In this document: positions 6,086-6,464 of the stretch, one piece after another
How positions within the stretch are numbered: position 1 is the stretch's first letter
How the letters are laid out: each line of letters begins with the position of its first letter
Assembly: GCA_964651755.1 (NCBI GenBank)
Contig: CAZYZD010000105.1
Location: forward strand, 1-6,464
DNA length: 6,464 nucleotides
Direction of reading: 5' to 3'
Source: QNZT01 sp964651755
Lineage (GTDB): Bacteria; Campylobacterota; Campylobacteria; Campylobacterales; QNZT01
The notes under the pieces: model-generated
What the model saw: only the letters and a program-made list of their open reading frames with translations
Told to the model about the DNA's origin: nothing
Databases searched by the model: none
Program-made: the position numbers and the translations under genes

Positions 6086-6464
6086 TTATAATATCTCAAT
6101 ATCGCTAAAGAAATACTTTATTTCACGCTCAGCACTCTGTTTTGAGTCGCTTCCGTACACAGCGTTTGCATCTATACTCTCTGCAAAATCGGCTCTGATC
6201 GTTCCGGCGGCAGCCTCTTTCGGATTCGTAGCACCCATAAGTTCTCTATTTTTCGCAATAGCTCCTTCACCTTCAAGAACCATCACGACAACCGGACCGC
6301 TCGTCATAAACTCAACAAGATCACCGAAAAAAGGTCTCTCTTTATGCTCGGCATAAAAACCTCCCGCCGTCTCTTCGCTTAACCGAATCTTTTTCATAGC
6401 GGCAACTCTCAATCCGTTGCTCTCAAATCTGTCAATTATCTTTCCGATAACACCTTTTTTAACC
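6086..6464 (-). CDS. ndk: Nucleoside diphosphate kinase, 5' end outside window; catalytic His position reads Tyr
   Basis: Ndk moves the gamma-phosphate from ATP to other NDPs through a phospho-histidine. The visible 125 residues run from VKKGVIGKIIDRFES to the C-terminus (SDIEIL) and match Ndk along their whole length; about 12 residues, including the nucleotide-binding lysine region, lie beyond the edge. Active-site marks seen: FYAEH, RPFF, KNRELMGATNP, GTIRADFAES, N-A-V and GSDS, and a Glu in REI. The family motif N-x-x-H-G-S-D reads N-A-V-Y-G-S-D: TAC (+ strand gta at 6155-6157) where a CAC or CAT is expected. No frameshift is seen. A start at 6410-6412 would be a TTG inside the protein, because homology continues upstream to the edge. 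G+C is about 46% by hand count over 6121-6464, above the neighbours. Family is certain; activity is in doubt. Confidence 0.93.
   Translation of the reverse strand, partial: VKKGVIGKIIDRFESNGLRVAAMKKIRLSEETAGGFYAEHKERPFFGDLVEFMTSGPVVVMVLEGEGAIAKNRELMGATNPKEAAAGTIRADFAESIDANAVYGSDSKQSAEREIKYFFSDIEIL

Noticed and set aside
6410..6412. TTG start for ndk
   Set aside because: Ndk-like sequence (VKKGVIGKIIDRFESNG) continues in frame upstream to the window edge, so the true start lies outside.

Overview
The window looks like a chromosomal core-gene segment of a Campylobacterota (epsilonproteobacterial) genome. Support comes from the low G+C content, the very tight gene packing, the short cysteine-light RecO, the cysteine-free L32 and the gene order ndk-DUF177-rpmF-plsX-fabH, which as I recall it matches Campylobacter and Helicobacter. 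A sulfur-oxidising relative such as Sulfurimonas or Sulfurovum is plausible, but the genus cannot be fixed from the sequence alone.

Layout. Positions 1-2471 (minus strand) hold the N-terminal 823 codons of the glutamate synthase large subunit gltB; its 3' end lies beyond the left edge. I checked its frame codon by codon and found no stop. A 77-bp divergent region (2472-2548) carries back-to-back promoter candidates for gltB (minus) and recO (plus, 2549-3166). recO converges with a minus-strand cluster, and the two stop codons are separated by 5 bp. In transcription order that cluster is ndk (5' end beyond the right edge), a DUF177/YceD-like gene, rpmF (ribosomal protein L32), plsX, fabH and a HIT-family hydrolase. 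Spacings are 20, 2, 8 and 11 nt, then a 1-nt stop/start overlap, so it is probably one polycistronic unit. No stretch over 300 bases lacks a gene, and I see no RNA gene, mobile element, CRISPR array or long repeat.

How the genes fit together. PlsX and FabH link fatty-acid initiation to phospholipid synthesis. L32 and the DUF177 protein belong to ribosome/23S rRNA biogenesis, and Ndk balances nucleoside triphosphates, so the cluster couples growth-related housekeeping. GltB assimilates ammonia and RecO works in recombinational repair.

The most unexpected observation is in ndk: the residue where the family has its catalytic phospho-histidine (N-x-x-H-G-S-D) reads as tyrosine (TAC), while the rest of the visible active site looks intact. 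ndk also appears richer in G+C than its neighbours. Otherwise this is an ordinary housekeeping region, and I see no evidence of a new multi-gene system.
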